A program made the position numbers and the translations under genes. Below the pieces are notes generated by a model that was given only the letters and a program-made list of their open reading frames with translations, was not told where the DNA came from and did not search any database. Positions 60,475 to 64,000 of a DNA stretch of 64,000 nt are shown here, one piece after another (position 1 is the stretch's first letter; every line of letters begins with the position of its first letter). This stretch comes from Stichopus chloronotus (lineage: Eukaryota; Echinodermata; Holothuroidea; Aspidochirotida; Stichopodidae): NCBI GenBank assembly GCA_021234535.1, contig CM037840.1, positions 8,297,094-8,361,093 on the forward strand. Direction: 5' to 3'.

Positions 60475-60889
60475 GCGGAAGTACGGTGTAATATCAAACA
60501 GAATATAACTATAGAAAGATATGTATCTCTTCCGATTTACTGTGAGCATGTTTCTCTGAAACTACGGTCATGTGATATCGTGAGCTTATAGCACCGTTTT
60601 TTCAATCGGTGGGAATATTTGTCCTTATTCTGTGTCACCGTGGTGGTGGTAAATAAGTAAAACAATATGAGTTTGTTATAGGTCCGTTCTGGTAGTCTGG
60701 AGATATGCAGTCTCTATGCTATTCATACCTGCAGCTTTTATCATTCTAGGTACTATAATTACACATATTTTTGTGAAAAAAAAAATGACTGTGTAAAAGA
60801 ACTAACTCTCACACAACTAAAGGAAAAAGTGCAGGTTCTCGAATTTTTGTTGTTCTCATGATTGTTGCCATGCAATACTGTCTGTAAAT
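60475..60889. other. Non-coding spacer
   Basis: No gene or structured repeat was recognised between the palindromic MITE and duplicon copy C. Confidence 0.35.
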
Positions 60890-61870
60890 GTTACTAGTGT
60901 TTATGTGAAGCTATACCCCTCTGTTAATGTATTTGATGTAGTATATATGTACGAGAGCTAAAAAGCCCTGTAAGTGATAACGATGATGAGAGTCTCAGTG
61001 AAACTGAGGAATGAACAGTCATATAAAATGGACACAGTACTGGACGTCCAGTATGACAAATTTAAAACTATAATGCACCAAAGATATTTTCTTTGCCTGT
61101 CCTTCTGTTTGCCACTGGTCTTCATGAAAATCAAAGACTTTAGCAGGGACAATCAAATCTTAAAAAGCTCACTGTCTTCATATTGTTGTATCTGAGATTA
61201 ACATGTTTGCTTGATGTCTGACCACTTGCGTCTCCTGGAGGAATATTAAAAAAAAGAAAGAAAGAAATGTGTCATCAAACATATCGCAATATCACTTTCA
61301 TATTGACCGGTATTGGAACTTTACCTTAGAAATGAAACAGAATGTAGACACTCGACAGTGACGTCTTGGGTTGCTACCATGACTACCGTAACAGTCTACT
61401 GAACCTGTAATATTTCTTCTTATTATGTGCTACTTTCCATATTTGTGAAGGTTGTATTGACAGAGAGTTAACCTACGCATAAAACTGAAGTCTCCTTCAA
61501 TGGCTGGCGAATAATAGCCATTGTTATATAGCAGTTAGTAGCAACACTCGAACGATAATGTAAAAGGTAGGTTATAGGCGGTGTACGTTACAGGAAATAT
61601 CCAAACCATGGAAGCGGCCACGGGGTAGCATTGGGAACATGCACACAATATATATACTGTATAACCATCGTAAATGTGTGTCTACCACAGGGAACCAGAC
61701 CTAGAGACAAGTAGTAAGTGACAAGTGGTGCGACATGTGACGCTGTCTGGCTACACATATGTACTAAGGTAAGGTTATAAAAAGTTTGTACCGCCTTAAG
61801 TGGTAATGACTTGTACATTTTCTCAAAATGAATCTTCAAGAGCTCTAGTAGATTCCCATACTAACGTATG
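60890..61870 (+). repeat. TRIM 5'-flank duplicon, copy C
   Basis: Homologous to parts of 27875-30345 and 49060-51780: TGAAGCTATACCCCTCTG (60906), TCTCAGTGAAACTGAGGAATGA (60994), GGTTGCTACCATGACTACCG (61369), AATAGCCATTGTTAT (61514), TTACAGGAAATATCC (61587) and CAAAATGAATCTTCAA (61825). A TATATATAC at about 61650 could act as a TATA-like element upstream of the putative leader exon. Confidence 0.8.
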
Positions 61871-62372
61871 TAATGGGAAAATTTTCGTTTCCACTCTGAA
61901 CATTTTGTTGCATTCTCTGTACAGTCGAGTTTCAAATAATAATAATATCATTGTAATAAATCGGTAAAATTGTTTGCAATGGCACAGTCATATCACTTTC
62001 AAAAGTATCAACTATTTATCCAAGAATTAAGTCACATGTTTATCTGAAGCTCACATTTTACTTTCATTTAAAAAAAATTGATAAATTTTGACCATTATTC
62101 CACCGTTACTCTTTGAGACCAGGATTACCAACAATCGGTGCTAAATGACGTTATGTTACTACCAAGATAGAAAGTATTTTATATGACTATATGAGGATAA
62201 CTTATGTACTTGTACATAAATACACAATTTCATGGGCAAAATAATGAGAGATTTCCACGGCGGATGCAGAATGTTGTACTCACGATATATTTAAGATGTT
62301 GTAGAGACTTTCGTGTGTACTATTTCAATGATTTGCACTAACTGTAAGGTGACTCTACCTACTTGTTTTCAG
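61769..62372 (+). promoter_or_regulatory. Putative leader intron of TRIM copy 3
   Basis: GTAAGG at 61769-61774 aligns with donor-like sites in flank copies A and B. ACTTGTTTTCAG ends at 62372, 32 bp before the ATG. This would give a 604-bp intron without the LINE seen in copy 2. Confidence 0.4.
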
Positions 62373-62404
62373 GTAATCTGCCAGGAAATCACTTATCCTT
62401 TACA

Positions 62405-64000
62405 ATGGCTTCATCAACTCCCCTAAAAGACTTGGAGGAAAACTTCTTCCTCTGTCCCGTGTGCTTGGAAATATTTCAAGATCCGAAATTGTTACCATGT
62501 CTTCATCGATACTGTAGCGAATGCTTGCGAATGGTGGTAAACGCAAGTTTTGACGGAACCGTCAAATGCCCAGTATGTAAACAGGAATGTGATATACCTG
62601 ATAATGGTATTGATGGATTTAAGACTGATTTTCATATGAAAAGTGTCGTTGAGTTTATTGAATTGCAAAGAACGTTTGAAAATAATGACATAAAGGAGTG
62701 TGTGACTTGTTCAAACCAAACAAAGGTTTCAGCATTCTGCTATAAGTGCAAAGATTTCTTATGCGAACAATGTTACAAAGTTCACATTAGCAATAAAATT
62801 TTTACCGATCATAAACCACATACTCTTAAACTGGATAACTCCGATGGCGCCGGTAAAAAAATAACATTAAATGAGTTGGCAACACTAACAGTGGATCCCA
62901 GATGTCGGACACATGAAGACGAGATCGCAAAACTATGCTGCAGTACTTGTGAAAATGAACCAATTTGTACCATTTGTACTTACAGTGAGCACAAAGGTCA
63001 TGACCTGCATGACGTCACTGAATTAGCAAAAACTGAAAGAGAATTATTGGGATCGAAAATTGCTGAACTTCAGAAACTTAAAAGTAAATTTTACGAATTA
63101 CCGAAGAATGTTGAAGCGACCAAGCAAAAGCTAAATGAAAACTTCGCTGAAAAGATAGATATATTGATCAATCAGCACAAACTTCAAGTCAACAAAATCA
63201 AGAATCAGCTTGAAGAACGCAGAAAAGAAAAAAAGGAAGGCTTAGCAGACATAGAGAAGAGAAGGAAAGCCGAGGAATGGCAAACAAATCTCGATTTTGA
63301 AGAAGAAATCAACAAATTGAATAAAAAGTATGATGAAATATGGAGAGCTACTGAAAAAAAATACAGCACTGAAAGCCACCTTTTTAAAGTCAGTTTTGAG
63401 AAAAAAGAAAGTGAACTTGTCAGGAAACTAGAGGCTTTAGATGTTAAATTGAAGGGTTTAAAAGAGTCAAAAGACCTTCTCAAAGAAAAACATAATATGG
63501 AATTAACGAAAATATTGAACAATTGCGATCAGGTTATTAAAAGGTACGAGAATGTCACAGCAATTGCGTCATCTGTTCTTGCATGCAGGGACGAGTGGGC
63601 ACAGGTCCAGTGCATGCCTGATATAAGAGCAGCCTGCGAACCTCTGATAGCAGAAATGAAAATGGAATATCCACAGCTGGACTCTTTATTCGACAAACAC
63701 ATCAGCGACTTGCCTAACCTTGTTCCTGGTGACGTCACGATAAGTGAACAGGAGCAATCTGTGGTTGATGTAGAGGGACTGAAAGCTATGTGTGGGAGGA
63801 TCAACGGCATAGCAAGTAGCAGGAATGGAGACATCGTAGTCTCTGGTTTCGTATCACGCCAGTCTTCACACATCACTGTCATTAACAGAAGAGGAAAAAT
63901 ACAACGGCAGGATCAAATCAAAAGGGCAAAAGAACATGAATTAGTTCCTGCTCGTTACTGCTGTTATCTATCAGGGTTCAAATTTGCAACAGTTTGTCAA
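62405..64000 (+). CDS. TRIM-family RING/B-box E3 ubiquitin ligase, copy 3 (partial)
   Basis: The ATG at 62405 opens 532 codons that run off the window edge without a stop. Same domain order as copy 2: RING with CPVC, PCLHRYCSEC and CPVC; first B-box; second B-box with CRTH and HKGH; coiled coil; and the first part of the propeller-like domain. Roughly 200 codons should lie beyond the window if it is full length. All zinc-binding Cys and His are kept. Differences from copy 2 concentrate in the coiled coil (about residues 310-370), where charged and hydrophobic residues change. Two long stretches are identical at DNA level to copy 2. Start context has A at -3 and G at +4. Likely functional as far as seen; the role is as for copy 2. 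Confidence 0.92.
   Translation, partial: MASSTPLKDLEENFFLCPVCLEIFQDPKLLPCLHRYCSECLRMVVNASFDGTVKCPVCKQECDIPDNGIDGFKTDFHMKSVVEFIELQRTFENNDIKECVTCSNQTKVSAFCYKCKDFLCEQCYKVHISNKIFTDHKPHTLKLDNSDGAGKKITLNELATLTVDPRCRTHEDEIAKLCCSTCENEPICTICTYSEHKGHDLHDVTELAKTERELLGSKIAELQKLKSKFYELPKNVEATKQKLNENFAEKIDILINQHKLQVNKIKNQLEERRKEKKEGLADIEKRRKAEEWQTNLDFEEEINKLNKKYDEIWRATEKKYSTESHLFKVSFEKKESELVRKLEALDVKLKGLKESKDLLKEKHNMELTKILNNCDQVIKRYENVTAIASSVLACRDEWAQVQCMPDIRAACEPLIAEMKMEYPQLDSLFDKHISDLPNLVPGDVTISEQEQSVVDVEGLKAMCGRINGIASSRNGDIVVSGFVSRQSSHITVINRRGKIQRQDQIKRAKEHELVPARYCCYLSGFKFATVCQ

Noticed and set aside
63205..63882. Minus-strand frames of 105 and 117 codons inside TRIM copy 3, and a 90-codon one at 54526-54798
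   Set aside because: They are antisense shadows of the TRIM coding sequence; their similarity between copies follows from the sense-strand genes.

Overview
The window looks like nuclear DNA from a metazoan, most likely a marine invertebrate deuterostome such as an echinoderm. It is AT-rich and gene-poor. It holds splice-site-like signals, decayed Ty3/Gypsy, L2/Jockey-type LINE and Penelope-like retroelements, small DNA transposons, a tRNA-derived SINE-like repeat, (TA)n arrays and unusually long poly-G/poly-C runs. The only well-supported host genes are a tandem TRIM family (RING, two B-boxes, coiled coil, propeller-like C-terminus). The organism assignment is an inference; no bacterial, phage or organellar gene organisation is visible.

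Layout. 1-11.6 kb: no convincing gene, but homopolymer tracts, a Penelope-like remnant between two (TA)n arrays, a SINE-like repeat, and a 1.9-kb terminal-inverted-repeat element carrying a recurring 13-mer. 11.65-15 kb: one Ser/Thr-rich, mucin-like membrane-protein exon and a possible tail exon. 15-27.8 kb: mostly non-coding, with a TGGTCAC-type minisatellite, a hAT-like MITE candidate, a ~0.8-kb tandem duplication and a nested foldback repeat. 27.9-30.3 kb: first copy of a block that recurs upstream of the TRIM genes. 34.7-38.3 kb: a dead Gypsy polyprotein split by a LINE insertion.

41.3-64 kb: the TRIM cluster. Copy 1 (41356-43562) is broken by one frameshift and one in-frame TGA. Copy 2 (53324-55525) is intact at 733 codons. 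A C-terminal fragment lies at about 57421-57816. Copy 3 (62405-64000) is open to the window edge. Copies 2 and 3 share a duplicated 5' flank containing a conserved splice-donor-like site, and an acceptor about 31 bp upstream of the ATG, which suggests a non-coding leader exon. In copy 2 this putative intron has been invaded by a LINE. 3' flanking sequence is present in three copies between 55.7 and 59.2 kb. Two patches identical between copies 2 and 3, set in more diverged sequence, suggest gene conversion.

Together this is a birth-and-death array: TRIM-type E3 ligase genes duplicated with their control regions, some decaying, with transposons inserting between and inside the units. All similarity calls were made by eye; no database search or gene prediction was run.
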